From NCBI RefSeq assembly GCF_036850765.1, contig NC_089492.1:171180296-171244295 (forward strand): DNA of 64,000 nt. The letters are read 5' to 3'. The first letter of the stretch is position 1. Each line of letters opens with the position of its first letter. The notes under the pieces are model-generated. The model was not told the DNA's origin. It worked only from the letters and a program-made list of their open reading frames with translations, and did not search any database. The position numbers and the translations under genes are program-made. Shown here one piece after another: positions 11,464-23,965 of this stretch. Origin of the DNA: Saccopteryx bilineata. Its lineage: Eukaryota; Chordata; Mammalia; Chiroptera; Emballonuridae.

Positions 11464-11864
11464 TGAGAAAGAGAGACAGATAGGAAAGGAGAGAGAGGGG
11501 GAGGAGAGAGATGAGCAGCATCAATTTGTATTTGCTTCACTTTAGTTCTTGTGTTGATTGTTTCTCATATGTGCCTGATGGAGGCAGAGTTCAAGCTGAG
11601 TCAGTGTCCCCTTGCTCAAGCCAGAGACCTTGGACTCAAATCAGCGACCTTGGGCTTTAAGCCAGCAACCTTTGGTATCAAGCCAGCAACCTTAGGATCC
11701 TGGTGATAATTCCACACTCAAGCCAGTGAGCCTGCACTCATGCTGGCACACCAGTGCTCAAGCCTATTAATGCATACTCTAGCCAGTGACCTCGAGGTTT
11801 TGAACCCAGGTTTTCAATATCCCTAGCCGATGCTCAATATACTGCACAACCACTGGTCAGTCAA
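11384..11864 (-). mobile_element. tRNA-derived SINE family B, copy 1, with AAT-rich tail
   Basis: An antisense member of the 'CCTGACCAG..GTGGCACAGTGG' family, decayed. Minus-strand order: head at the right (near 11820-11864), then a body of repeated 'GCTGGCTTGAGC/CAAGGTCGCTGG' type blocks, then a GA-rich 3' part (11465-11510) and an AAT/ATT tail (11384-11463). A 10-bp repeat GATCCACTTT lies at 11374-11383 and 11865-11874. The many AAT and ATT repeats can fold on themselves. Confidence 0.85.
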
Positions 11865-12184
11865 GATCCACTTTTGAATAGAACTGAGCCCTATATGTTT
11901 CAAGGTAACACTTTTTATTTTACATCATGCCATTTCTTGAGGAACACAGAGCTCAGCAAAAACAAGGGTTCCAAGACCATCAACAGGAAGGATATTGAAA
12001 TGCACTATTCCTTGAAAATTAAAACTGACAGCATTTTAAAATATTCTTTAAAGAATAGTGACCCAATGGTCTTCTATCAATATTATATTATTGCTATTCT
12101 AAACACTTTCAATTACAGAACACCAACTGAATCTCATATTAACATTTTAAAGTAAGTAGGAAAAGTATTTTAAATTCACACCTG

Positions 12185-12310
12185 AATGGATGAAGTCACT
12201 GAAGCTCAGAAGAAAGAACTGGCCCAAGGTCACAATGTTATTGAACAGTATTATATGAACTTGAATCACCACATGCGAGTTTTATGCAAATGCTCTTTCA
12301 GTGATTTAGA
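12185..12310 (-). repeat. MIR relic
   Basis: 'TGAAGCTCAGAAGAAAG' and 'TGGCCCAAGGTCACAATG' match the reverse complement of the MIR core ('gaggctcagagaggttaag', 'gcccaaggtcacacagc'). An ancient mammal-wide SINE. Confidence 0.65.
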
Positions 12311-12369
12311 AATTAGCTTTTGATATTATCACAGACTAAATTAATCAGACCAGGGAAAACTAGTGCAGG

Positions 12370-12371
<2 letters not shown>

Positions 12372-12408
<37 letters not shown>
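12372..12408. repeat. (CA)n microsatellite
   Basis: An uninterrupted CA repeat of about 18 units. Confidence 0.95.
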
Positions 12409-13033
12409 TCGTACACATAAGAGGCAATTGTACCAAAAAAGTGCAATATTCTTTTATCTTTCCATTTTGCTACATTTATGTTAATTTTCATTTTCTGATG
12501 TAATGCTAAAGCAGAGGCAGCAGCTAAATAAAATAAAATACCCTTATACTATAGAACTTCCCATTTTTTAGAAGCATAGTGTTCATTAGAGCTTAGCCAA
12601 ATGTCATATACAATGGGAACAAATTTTTTTTTCAGAAATATCTTTTGATCTCATCCATTTCTTTTTTCATCTTTATTTTTATGTTCTCTTTGGTAGTTTA
12701 TTTTCACCTATGTCCAAAATTCATTTAAATACCAAATTTGAGAGCGTTTGGGCTGGGTGGAGGGTATTTTCATTGGAAAGTGGTTCGGTATTGAACATTT
12801 ACCATTTCATGTAAATCAGGGTTGCATCAAAAGGAATGGCAATGTTTGGGACACAGGAATGATATAGTAGTCCCTCTGGCATCTGGACTTAGAAGTCCAC
12901 CGTGACTCCATACCTCATGGCCTTGCTCATCCTGTCCCAACCTCTTGCAATGTCTTTATTCTTCCCATTGGTGTACCAGCCTGTGTTTTATGCATCAGTT
13001 ACTAGATCTAGTCAACAATACAGACTCAGAATC

Positions 13034-13265
13034 TGTATTAGTTTTCTAGGGCTGCTGAAACAAAATTCTACACAATGTTGTCTTAAACAACACAAGTGCA
13101 CTGTCTCTCACAGTTCTGGAGGCTGGAAGTCCAGGCGAAGGACAGCAGTGTTGCTTTCTTCTGAGGGCTGTGAGGGAAGAGTCAGCTCTAAGCCCCTCTT
13201 TCCTTGCCTAGAAGATGGCTGTCTTCTCTCTGTGTCTTCAAATCACCTTTCCTTTGTACCTTCTG
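13034..13265 (-). repeat. MLT1-like MaLR LTR fragment, antisense
   Basis: 'TGTATTAGTTTTCTAGGGCT', 'CTCTCACAGTTCTGGAGGCT' and 'GATGGCTGTCTTCTCTCTGT' lie in the order of the reverse complement of an MLT1-type LTR. The 157-codon open frame at 12902-13375 runs through it and is not a gene. Confidence 0.7.
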
Positions 13266-13545
13266 AAATAAAGAAATGCTTTGTTTTCTGTTGCCTCTGG
13301 CTTTTCGTTTGTTTGTGTTTTAATTCTATTCCATGTACTTTTATCCCTGCATCTTCAAGCAGAGCCAGAACATAGTCTATTTTCTTCCCTCCTTCGTACC
13401 CCAATCTGGAAGTATGCCCTCCATGTAGAGAGTTCAGAGGACTGGGTTAATGAATGTGCACAAGGAAACTCAGAGTTAGGGATCCTCGAAAGCAGAAACT
13501 GAATCCCTTTGGTGATATTACATTTCTTAAATTTTAAAGAATGTT

Positions 13546-13727
13546 TTTTTTTTAAACTGATTTTTTTTTAGAGAGAAGAGAGAGAGAGAGAGAAATGGGA
13601 AGCATCAACTCGTAGTATAGATAGTTGCTTCTTGTATATTCCTTGACTGGGCAAACCCAAGGTTTCAAACTGGTGACCACAGCACCCCTGGTTGATACTT
13701 TATCCACTCTGTTACCACAGGCCAGGT
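13546..13727 (-). mobile_element. tRNA-derived SINE family C (short), copy 1
   Basis: On the minus strand it starts 'GCCTG..AACAGAGTGGATAAAGT', has a B-box-like 'GGTCACCAGTTTGAAACC' and ends in a CT-rich 3' part (GA-rich on plus, 13570-13595). Imperfect flanks ACATTTCTTAAATTTT (about 13521) and ACATTTCCTGAATTTT (about 13729) look like its TSD. Confidence 0.75.
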
Positions 13728-13744
13728 AACATTTCCTGAATTTT

Positions 13745-14525
13745 GAATGGGCATTATAACATTTGAAGGCTCTCATCAAGTAAGAGCACATCAGTATTAC
13801 TTGTTTGAATATCTATAGATTCATGGTAAACTTTGCAAGAATACTTGAATTTGTAGCAAAGACTGGGACTATAGCCTGGCTTTCTTTAATTCATACTCCT
13901 ATCTTTAATTCAGATTTACTTTCAGTCAGAGCATTGACTTACCTCTTTTTAGTCTTTTCTCACTTTGTTCTTCATAAGCCCTTTGTTAGCTTTCTAAAAG
14001 TTATTGCCACCGAATTAGATTTTGATGGAGTTAATATATCAGTATGTTATTTAGGGTTTTAGTCTGTGATTAATTCTAGGGAAGCCGGGTGAGTGCTTTA
14101 CCAGAGGGCTGTGTTTTCTCCAGGTTGTAGCATTATTCATGTCAGATACAAACGGACAAGTACAGAGCAGCAGAAAAAAATAAGGTAAGAAAACAGGGAA
14201 TCTGGGCTTTGGCACTAGAGTAAAGGGGTAAGTTTTTTTTCAGGGGAGCTCAATTTTCAATTTAAGGCCCTCTGATGAAGCTGGTTGACCTGAATCCTGC
14301 TGAATCTAGGATTAACATGTTATTTACTTCTGATTTACACTTAATGATGAATTAACAGGTTTGTTTTTATATTCAACTGTGTATGTTAAATCTAAACAAA
14401 GGGCAGATCCTTAGGTTATGCAGAGTGCAGACTGCCCGTTCTATTTGTGTCCCATGCATCTTGACAGATGAAAAGGAGCTTAATCTTTACACAATTTCCA
14501 TAAATAATACTCAGAACCACTTAAC
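13745..14525. other. Unique sequence
   Basis: No gene or recognised repeat. An 85-codon open frame at 13805-14062 has no recognisable feature. Confidence 0.45.
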
Positions 14526-14540
14526 CTGATCCCCAAGTTT

Positions 14541-14904
14541 GTTTGGTTTTTTTTTGCATTTTTTTGGTATTTTTCTGAAGTTGGAAAAGGGGAGGCAGTC
14601 AGACAGACTACCGCATGTGTCCGACCGGGATCCACCGGGCATGCCCACCAGGGGGCGATGCTCTGCTGCAACCAGAGCCACTCTAGCGCCTGAGGCAGAA
14701 GCCACAGAGCCATCCTCAGCGCCGGGGCCAACTTTGCTCCAATGGAGCCTTGGCTGCAGGAGGGGAAGAGAGAGACAAAGAGGAAGGAGAGGGGGAGGGG
14801 TGGAGAAGCAGATGGGCGCTTCTCCTGTGTGCCCTGGCCGGGAATTGAACCTGGGACTCCTGCACACCAGGCCAATGCTCTACCACTGAGCCAACTGGCC
14901 AGGA
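14541..14904 (-). mobile_element. Full-length SINE family A, copy 4
   Basis: Antisense copy with an exact 15-bp TSD CTGATCCCCAAGTTT at 14526-14540 and 14905-14919. Its head lies at 14830-14904 and its T-rich tail at 14541-14575. It has the single form of the body segment. The long frames on both strands (148, 118 and 116 codons) are SINE sequence. Confidence 0.93.
14645..14657 (+). promoter_or_regulatory. CTCF-like core motif in SINE copy 4
   Basis: Exact CCACCAGGGGGCG. Only the match is seen. Occupancy is not known. Confidence 0.45.
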
Positions 14905-15203
14905 CTGATCCCCAAGTTTTATGCATGCTATTGAGTATGCATTAACCTCATACCCTAATGCCGATGGGTCTCTTTTTAATCCGTAGCCCTCACTTTTGCA
15001 TTGCTTTCCTGACTCACAGGCCAAGAGAATACCAGCAGACAATGCACTTGAATTGTCCTCTCAAGCACAGCTGGCTACAAAAAACCTGAGAAAGTTTATA
15101 CAGACAATTCTATTCACATCCTTCTATTCAAAAAATGGCACATGTAAGTGGAGATTCTACCAGTTGGGCTATAATGCCAACAGGTCCTCACAGATACATT
15201 TTC

Positions 15204-17604
15204 TTTTCTTTTTTTTTATAAATAAATTTTTATTAATTTTAATGGGGTAACATCAATAAATCAGGGTACATATATTCAAAGAAAACATCTCCAGGTTATC
15301 TTGTCATTCAATTACGTTGCATACCCATCACCCAAAGTCAGATTGTCCTTCATCATCTTCTATCTAGTTTTCTTTGTGCCTCTCCCCCTCCCCCTTCCCT
15401 TCTCCCTCCTTCCCCCCCCCCCCCGGAACCACCACACTCTTGTCCATGTCTCTTAGTCTCATTTTTATGTCCCACCAATGTATGGAATCATGCAGTTCTT
15501 GTTTTTTTCTGATTTACTTATTTCACTCCATATAATGTTATCAAGATCCCACCATTTTGTTGTAAATGATCCAGTGTCATCATTTCTTATGGCTGAGTAG
15601 TATTCCATAGTGTATATGTGCCACATCTTTATCCAGTCTTCTATTGAAGGGCTTTTTGGTTGTTTCCATGTCTTGGCCACTGTGAACAATACTGCAATGA
15701 ACATGGGGCTACATGTGTCTTTACGTATCAATGTTTCTGAGTTTTGGGGATATATACCCAGTAGAGGGATTGCTGGGTCATAAGGTAGTTCTATTTTCAG
15801 CTTTTTGAGGAACCACCATACTTTCTTCCATAATGGTTGTATTACTTTACATTCCCACCAACAGTGAATGAAGGCTCCTTTTTCTCCACAGCCTCTCCAA
15901 CATTTGCTATCACCTGTCTTGTTGATAATATTTAATCTAACAGGTGTGAGGTGGTATCTCATTTGTAGTTTTGATTTGCATTTCTCTATTAGCTAGTGAA
16001 GATGAGCATCTTTTCATATATCTGTTGGCCATTTGTATTTCTTCCTGGGAGAAGTGTCTATTCATATCCTCTTCCCATTTTTTTTATTGGATTGTTTGTT
16101 TGTTTATTGTTGAGTTTTATGAGTTCTTTGTATATTTTGGATATTAGGCCCTATCTGAGCTGTTGTTTGAAAATATTATTTTCCATTTAGTTGGCTGTCT
16201 GTTTATTTTGTTGTCAGTTTCTCTTGCTGAGCAAAAACTTCTTAGTCTGATGTAGTCCCATTCATTTATCTTTGCCTTCACGTCTCTTGCCTGTGAAGTC
16301 AAATTCATAAAATGCTCTTTAAAACCCAGGTCCATGAGTTGAATACCTATGTTTTCTTCTATGTACTTTATTGTTTCAGGTTTTATATTTAGGTCTTTGA
16401 TCCATTTTGAATTAATTTTAGTACAAGGGGACAAGCTGTAGTCAAGTTTCATTCTTTTGCATGTGGCTTTCCAGTTTTCCCAGCACCATTTGTTGAAGAG
16501 GCTTTCTTTTCTCCATTGTGTATTATTGGCCCCTTTATCAAAAATTATTTGACCATATATATGTGATTTTATTTCTGGGATTTCTATTCTGTTCCATTGG
16601 TCTAAGTGTCTCTTTTTCTGCCAATACCATGCTGTTTTGATTGTTGTGGCTCTATAACATAATTTGAAGTCAGGTATTGTAATGCCCCCAGCTTCATTCC
16701 TTTTCTTTAGGATTGCTTTGGCTATTCGGGGTTTTTATAATTCCATATAAATCTGATGATTTTTTGTTCCATTTCTTTAAAAAATGTCTTTGGAAATTTG
16801 ATGGGAATTGCATTAAATTTATAAATTGCTTTGGGTAATATGCCCATTTTGATTATATTTATTCTTCCTATCCAAGAACAAGGAATATTCTTCCATCTCA
16901 TTGTATCTTTTTTGATTTCCCTTAACAATGCTTTGTAGTTTTCATTATATAGGTCCTTTACATTCGTTGTTATGTTTATTCCTAGGTATTTTTTGTTGTT
17001 GTTGCAATCATGAAGGGGATTATTTTTTTTAGTTCGTTTTCTAATATTTCATTGTTGGCATATAGAAAGGCTGTGGACTTTTTTATATTACTTTTGTATA
17101 CTGCGACCTTACTGTATTGGTTTATTGTGTCTAGTAGTCTTTTTGTAGATTCTTTGGGGTTTCGATGTATAGGATCATATCATCTGCAAAAAGTGATACC
17201 TTTACTTCTTCTTTTCCGATATGGATGCCTTTTATTTCTTTCTCTGGTCTGATTGCTCTGGCCAGAACTTCTAGCACCACGTTAAATAAGAGTGGATAGA
17301 GTGGACAACCCTATCTTATTCCTGATTTAAGGGGGAAAGTCCTTAGTTTTATGCCATTTAATCTGATGTTGGCTGATGGTTTATCATATATAGCCTTTAT
17401 CATGTTGAGATATTTTCCTTCTATACCCATTTTGTTGAGTGTCTTAAACATAAAGTTGTGATGTATTTACCGAATGCCTTTTCTGCATCTATTGATAAGA
17501 TCATGTGGTTTTTGTTCTTTGTTTTGTTGATATGATGTATTACATTAACCGTTTTACGTATGTTGAGCCATCCTTGAGATTCCAGGATGAATCTCACTTG
17601 ACAT
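15204..17604 (-). mobile_element. 5'-truncated LINE-1, antisense
   Basis: A 2.4-kb L1 insertion with a 12-bp TSD AGATACATTTTC at 15192-15203 and 17605-17616. On the minus strand it begins inside ORF2 (reverse transcriptase domain), runs through the ORF2 C-terminus, and ends with the 3' UTR (C-rich on plus, 15380-15424) and an A-rich tail. The 5' UTR, ORF1 and endonuclease are missing, which is usual for truncation at insertion. ORF2 is broken by frameshifts and stops. Confidence 0.95.
15465..17604 (-). pseudogene. Broken L1 ORF2 (reverse transcriptase and C-terminus)
   Basis: Remnant of the L1 ORF2 protein, which in intact elements makes cDNA from L1 RNA in the nucleus. Open pieces lie at 17421-17618, 16722-16928, 16144-16452 and 15465-15962, in different frames. 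The first holds the motif '[10 protein letters not shown]', where the usual aspartate after AF is glycine. The FADD catalytic motif is readable on the minus strand near 17170-17190. The last piece (165 codons) is the C-terminal region with 'KDTCSPMF' and 'MEYYSAIRNDD' blocks and runs to the normal-looking stop. The several frame changes rule out activity. Confidence 0.92.
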
Positions 17605-17616
17605 AGATACATTTTC

Positions 17617-17949
17617 AATATTCACCAAGAGCAGGATTGCCAGTGCATTGCCTCCTGAGCACATCTGTGTGCAGTGCAGAGCAGCAGTGGTTTTCATTCA
17701 GGATAACTGGAACTGCAGGTCACTTTTTAAATGACCCAAAATACCTTGCAGTGTCTAGGTTACCTTGACATCAGTAATGACTTAAATTTTGCTGAGCTTA
17801 GATTTTACACTTATGATTCTCCATATTAGCTCTTGTTAACTCCACAGATTTCTTCCTTTGGAGCGTATAGAGTTGTAAGTTTCTTATACAATCAGGGCAC
17901 AAAATTGCTTAGTTTATAAGATTACAAATCCTTGCAGGATGGGGTGAAG

Positions 17950-17982
<33 letters not shown>

Positions 17983-20900
17983 CAGGGAAGGGGAGCTCAT
18001 AGTTAATGAAATAAAGTTGTAGAATCATCCCATGTTGAGTAAAAGAAATGGTGCTGGCTCACTGCTGTAAAACACCAGTTAATAGCTTATTGAATGTGAC
18101 CACAGCTGGACAAACTTCAAAAAAAAAAAAAAAGAAGAATTAAGGAAGGAAAGAAGAATTATAGAAGTACAACATTTCTTCCCTTGTCTTTCTGGCTTTT
18201 TTTTGTATACTCTTGTGCCATGTGAAGCAAAAATAAATAAAAATATCTGGCCAGAATTTCATGTATCATTTGTCATGTTTTGTGGTTAGCTTCAACCTTT
18301 AGAATCCTATATCATGAGTCTTCACCAACATCATGTATCTGTCAGCAACAAATATATTATGCATGGCTCATGGGCATGAATGACAGACATTATTTTTATT
18401 TTATATAAACAGAGGGTTCGAAAGGAAAACTAAGATGGCATCAAACCTATCTGCCTAGATGTGTGTAGACGTGACCATCCTTACAGAAAGCTGTGGACAT
18501 ATGAGTTTCTGGCCTGCTTTCAAAGGATGTGGACATTCCTCTCTTGAATAAATCATTCCTGGTGTTTAACAACCTTTACAGTCAGGACGTGCCTTCTCAT
18601 AAAGAACTTGCTTTTAGAATTGACCAGAGTTTTTCCATTTTGCTGGAAGAAATAGACCACTTTGGATTACTTGACCATACTAATGTCTTTGCAGCAAAGG
18701 AATTCATTTATGTGGTGAATGCACCAGTGTAGTGAATATTTCTTCTGAGTAGTGTCCTCTTCTCTCCTTCTAAACTCAGTGTTAAATAGGATTGTCTCCT
18801 AGGTGCCCTTTTTCCCCCCTCTGGATTACAGTACATCACACTAGATGGCAGCAATACCCCAGTTTAGGAGTCCATCTTCCATCTTCCCCACCCTCACACA
18901 CAACCTTTTCTTGTCCAAAATGATATAAAATAAAACATGCAAATAAATTCATTCATTTTGTATAAGGTTCATTCAGAAAAGCTGATATACAATTAAGGCT
19001 GGTAAAAAAAAAACACATTTTAATTGATATTGAAAACTCAGGTGTTGTGTGTTTTCTTTAGCAAGGGGTGGAGTGCAGTCCTATGGTTTGTTTCTTTGTT
19101 ACTGGTTTTTAGATATAGCTCAATTATAAAAGTAAATTTGTTGTGCCAAAAATCTAAGCTTAAATGAGAAGATAAAAATTGGTTTCTGAGAAAAGAAAGA
19201 AATTCGGCCATGCTAGTTGCTTATGTTTTCACAAATCCTTTGCTTCTTCCAGCAGATTGGCTATGCTTTTCCACAACATTAACCTGGATTTCCAGACAGA
19301 GATGGTCAGATGCAAGCTTAGAGCCCTATGTGCATTGCCCATTAACAGTGAGTAGGATGATTGGAAGAAAAAAAAAAACAGACCCAAAGCTCCTGATACA
19401 GGGAGGACCCTTTTTCATTGTATGTGTATAAATCTGGAAATCTGCTGAGGATTTGCAGGGAGACAAATTCAGTTTCTAATCCAGAGCCCCAGAATGCCCA
19501 AACAAGTGGGAAACATCTGAGAAATATACAAAAAAAAAAAAAAAAGATTCTACTCTGATTGCTACTAATTCATTTTACATATAAAATAGTAAAACAGTAA
19601 ATTGTTTTTATCATAACAAACTGGCCAGGCATTTAAGCTGATGTCAGGATTGTCACTTTTTCCCTCTCTCAGTTCACAGCCAAGGCTTGATCCTGGAATT
19701 TGCAGGCGTCATGCTCTCATTTTAAAGGGAAGCATGCAATCCCTTTTAAAGGTTACTCCACAGAAAACCGGAACAGCATCACAAGGTTCAGTGTGAACCC
19801 ATGAGCAAATATGAAGAATGTTACTCAGCCTGCATGTGAAAATGCTTAATGCATTATTTATAGATATTGTTCTACCATGAAGACCAAGGTCATGCATTCG
19901 ACTCCTGGGCAATGGGGTCAAGTTTTGAGAGGCTATCCTGATAATCCCAGCTGACAGCTTCTTGGATAGAGTTAGGATACTTTAAGTAGATATGTTTTCC
20001 ATCTTGGATGGAACAGGAAAACATTTTTATTTTTTAATTAGCTAGCTACTCATTTATCCAACTTGATTATAACTCATTAATTTTGATAAGAAACAGTGCA
20101 TAGAGTTGGGAGGTGTTGCTGTACTCACATTCTCTCTTCCTAAATCCCATGAGTCATTCCACTAAGAGAGACCTGTAGTTAACCTTTTCTCCAGCCAGTG
20201 CTTCTTGCCTTCTACCTTTTGCCAAAGACCTTTCCATATATTTCAGGGTCCAGAGTAAAGGATTCCCAGTATCGGTGTAACTTATAAGAAAATATTGAAC
20301 TCTTAGGACAATTACTACAGAGTTTTCAATGGAAAAGTATTTCTACATGCTTTTCCAATATATATATTACATATTACAGAATTCCATACCTTTATGTTGT
20401 TACTTAAACTGGGCCATTTTGTTGTAAATGTCTTCCTCAGATTCTCCTGTATAATACAGAAGATGTAGACCTTCTTCTTGTTTAAGTAACCTTGGGGTTT
20501 TATATTGAGGTCCTGACCTCTTATAACATTAAACAAGCAGTGCATACAGTGGTGGGATTCAGAGAAGTGGGCCACTCCTGTGTAGGCACTGTAGGGTACA
20601 TTGTCTGGACAGTATTTAAAGATAGCAATAAACTTTACTAACAATGTCTGGTTTTTATTAACATTATGCACCAGCAGTTCTAAACAATGTCAATAATGAA
20701 ATAGCACTCCAAATCAAGCACATGCTTCCTATGCCCTGTCTCTCCATTGAAGGCTGCTGAGAAAAGAAAGGCTCTTGATGCCTTCATACGAGCTCAGAGG
20801 TGCTGTTTTTTCTACATGAGCTTAAATGTAAAAACAAAACAGAACCTAACAAAAGCACTAAAAACAAAACAAAAGCATGAAAGTTCTTTCTTCTTGCCTT

Positions 20901-21465
20901 TGAATAATCTCTCTTAGTTCTAGTCTCCTATATTATATTAAGTTTTGAGTCAAAGAGTATTATTCTTGTGAGCATGGAGGGGTGTGTTAATCAGTACTTT
21001 CCATGAACACTGAACATTGCTAGTTTGGTCTGGGCTGTCCTGGAAGTCTAGAAACCACAGTTATTCCTTTTTATTTTTCTCTACATCTGGTATCAGTAGA
21101 TCAGAAATCAGTCAAAATACCAGGAATATTTAATATTAATAAAATACTATAAAATCAAAACACTCAGAAAGAAGCATTCCTATTACATCAGCAATGCAAT
21201 TCAGGACAATAAAAAGTGGCAAACGGACCCTCTGTGGGAGTCCGACTGACAAGAACTAACAGTGAAGACGACTTGATTCAGGATTGTTCCTAAGCAAGCA
21301 TTTCAGGACATCTCTGTTTTGATTAAAACCTCTGCATCAAAATGTTTCTAGGCCAATAAAAATGATTCATGATTGAATTTACAGTAAAACCAGTATATGA
21401 ATGGGAAGTGGTATTGCTATCATTTGAATATCCTGGAAAGGTTTATAAATAGAATCCATAAACAA
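17617..21465. other. Mostly unique sequence; one odd open frame
   Basis: No gene can be supported. The 67-codon frame at 18529-18732 has balanced, protein-like composition (rich in F, L, D, E) but no recognised domain. It has no clear flanking splice signals. A weak tRNA-like B-box string at 19889-19905 ('TCATGCATTCGACTCCT') may be the trace of an old SINE. A poly-A tract lies at 19529-19546. Confidence 0.4.
17953..17980. repeat. (GT)n microsatellite
   Basis: About 14 TG units. Confidence 0.9.
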
Positions 21466-21469
21466 ACAT

Positions 21470-21690
21470 AGATTTTGAAACCTAGGGCATTAGTCCTGGC
21501 CCCACCACTTATTAAATGTGTGACAGTGCTTAAGTTTTTCTTAAAATTCTGTTTTCTCCTCTTCTCAATTGGTATAAAAGATAGTTTAATAATGCCATAT
21601 TATGGGGTTTCCATTAGGTTTCAATAATATGATATAGGAAAAGGTTTACCTCGGTTCTTGGCACCTAGAAAACTTTCAATGTTTCTTAGA
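21470..21690 (+). repeat. MIR relic
   Basis: A MIR-like series: 'CACCACTTATTAAATGTGTGAC', 'CTCCTCTTCTCAATTGGTA' and 'GGTTCTTGGCACCTAG', in the order of the MIR consensus (acceptor-like 'gctgtgtgacc', 'cctcatctgtaaaatg', 'gtgcctggcacat'). Confidence 0.65.
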
Positions 21691-22029
21691 TATTTGATTC
21701 CATATAGAGTTCCATATATGCAGTGGATGATAGAATAATGATATTTTTGGCCTAGACTAGATACCAATTTAGTCAGGAATGGTTCAAAACACTTTAAGCA
21801 TAGGATTCTTATATCTCCTTATCTTATCTTTCTATATTTATCCATTTTCTCACCCATCAGTTCTAATTATTTTTAGTTCAGCTCTGGTTATATAGGATGG
21901 GTGGTGAATTTTTACCAGAGGAAAAAAAGAAAACAAATCAGTATAGACTAAAGTAAGAGGATTTTCCATGAGAACAGAGTAAATTGAGGTCAGTCTCACA
22001 GGAGAGCATGGGTTTAAAGGGAGAGGAGC

Positions 22030-22260
22030 AGGAATACGGTTCTACTCAGAGTTGGGGAGAAAGCATGAGCAACATGATGGAAACAAAGAGAGAAAAGTGC
22101 ACAGGACAAGGAGGGAACCAGCATCATCAGTGGGGAAAGAGGTGTGATTTGTAAATTAGGCTGGAGGGGTAGCAAGCCTGGTCATGAAGAACCTTTAATA
22201 CTGGACAGGACTCTATTGACTGAAAGCAGGAAGCCACTCAGGATTTGAGATTCAGGATTG
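22030..22260 (-). repeat. Probable L2 relic, antisense
   Basis: Purine-rich sequence such as 'GGTCATGAAGAACCTTTAATAC' and 'AGGAAGCCACTCAGGATTTG' resembles the reverse complement of the L2 3' region ('ccatggtaaggactttggct', 'gaagccattggagg'). Weak similarity. Confidence 0.4.
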
Positions 22261-22584
22261 AGGCAGGGATGCAGGATGGGAGTGAAGGCTAGGATTGGAG
22301 CTAGATGTTCCAGGTGAGTTCTGAAACTAGCTGTGGCTAGAGTTAAGTTTTGGAGCCACTCATGTATAAAAGTGAAAATGTGTGTGTACATATATATAAT
22401 GGAAGCATACATTTTATAGTATCCAAACCCTCTGAAGCTAGTCAATGAATTTCTATTTAAGTCTCTCTCTCCCCTCTCATTTTCTCTGTGTGTGTGTCAA
22501 AGCAATGAGTAATCCTATTATAAGAAATGTTCTCTGATATGTTTGCTAAACAAAATAATAAAAATAACTAAGAGTTTTTCAATT

Positions 22585-22690
22585 CAGGCACTGTACTAAA
22601 CACTTGGCATAGATTGTCTTATTTAATTTAAATCTAATGAAAGAGAGAGATTACAACTGGGTCTTAAAAGTGAACTGGATTGAGGAAACC
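22585..22690 (-). repeat. MIR relic fragment
   Basis: 'AGGCACTGTACTAAACACTTGG' followed by 'TTATTTAATTTAAATC' matches the reverse complement of the MIR 3' part ('aggcactgttctaagcgctt'). Confidence 0.5.
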
Positions 22691-22699
22691 AACTAGCAA

Positions 22700-23621
22700 T
22701 CTCCTGCTAAAATCCCAGTGTGAAGTGATGAAGTGCTGAAGTATGCTAAGAAGTGGGAATGGGAAGGAAAAAGGAAAATGTGAAAAATATTAGAAAGAGA
22801 GAAGTGATCTTGTTTGAAAGAGACCGAGTACAAAAGGTTTCAGGAAGAAATATTGAAAGATGTTTATGAATAACTTGGGTGCTACAGGAATGAGAGAGAC
22901 ACTGAAATATTTGTCAACTGCAATGTACTTATTAATGCAATATTACTATATTACTTATGTGTGCAATTCTTCAAGAAGAATACTTGACTTCCTGCTGCAC
23001 ATTATCTTCTTTCTCTGTGGTCTACTTTCAATAATATCCTTTCGGCCCTTCTCTGATGTTGCTCCCTGGTTCTAAGCAGATGAGAGAGAAAACAGGACTA
23101 TGGACTGGCTTGCTTCAATGATATCAAGGTCCGTGACTGGCTCTTTTCCAATCAGGACATGGTTACCCTAGCAACCAGCATCTCTGTTTCTTTTTGTTTG
23201 GTTGTTTGTTTGCTTGTTTTTTATTTTCTCTCCCAAGAAATACAAGTTAGTTTACCTATCCTAATTGAAGGAAATTATTCACTATATTTTATGATTTACA
23301 ATTTAACTTGTCTAAGGACATCCAGTGTTGTTCTTACTTAAATAGGTCAATATTTTTTATGTTTTCTGTTTATTTTAAGTCACAAATTAAAAATAAATAG
23401 CCTAGGTCATAGAAAAAGTGATGTATTCATGAAAGCAAAATATTTCATTATCATTTTTAAGGCTGATATTGTAATAGGTGATTTGGTGAAATCAGAAAAT
23501 GTTAACAATGGCCTCTTGAACTTTAAGTTCAAACTGAGATAATAAAATTATGATTTATTTTTCTGAAATCTTCCGTTCTCCATTCTTGTCATTTCTCAAC
23601 TGACATTTGTAGGTGGAAGTA
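22700..23621. other. Unique sequence
   Basis: No gene or recognised repeat. A 71-codon frame at 22860-23075 has no recognisable feature. Confidence 0.4.
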
Positions 23622-23633
23622 TCATGGTCATTT

Positions 23634-23802
23634 TTTTCTTTCTTTTTTTTTAATCAAGTGAGAAGTGGGGTGGCAGAGACAGATTCCCGCATGCACCCCG
23701 ACCTGGAACCACCTAGCAAGCCCCTACCAGGCAATTCTCTGCCTGAGGCCAACTTTGCTTAAACCGTTTGAGCCATGGCTGCAGGAAGGGAAGAGAGCAA
23801 GA

Positions 23803-23851
<49 letters not shown>

Positions 23852-23965
23852 GGGAGAGGTGGAGAAGCAGATTGTCACTTCTCCTGTGTGCCCTGACTGG
23901 GAATCAAATTGGGAGCTCCACATGCTGAGCTGAGGCTCTAATGCTGAATCAACCAGCCAGGGCCT
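23634..23965 (-). mobile_element. Old tRNA-derived SINE, family A relative, copy 12
   Basis: Antisense. The minus-strand head is at 23880-23965, and the T-rich tail follows 23634. The body keeps only part of family A ('AAGCCCCTACCAGGCAATTC', 'GAGCCATGGCTGCAGGAAGG') and a GA expansion sits in its linker. A 12-bp TSD TCATGGTCATTT lies at 23622-23633 and 23966-23977. Confidence 0.85.
23812..23849. repeat. (GA)n microsatellite inside a SINE
   Basis: An uninterrupted GA run in the linker of the surrounding SINE. Confidence 0.92.

Noticed and set aside
12902..13375. A 157-codon open frame
   Set aside because: Its middle is an antisense MLT1-like LTR, and there is no signal of a domain, start context or splice sites.
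15465..15962. A 165-codon open frame with clear protein homology
   Set aside because: It is the L1 ORF2 C-terminus in a truncated, frameshifted element, so it is annotated as a broken gene only.
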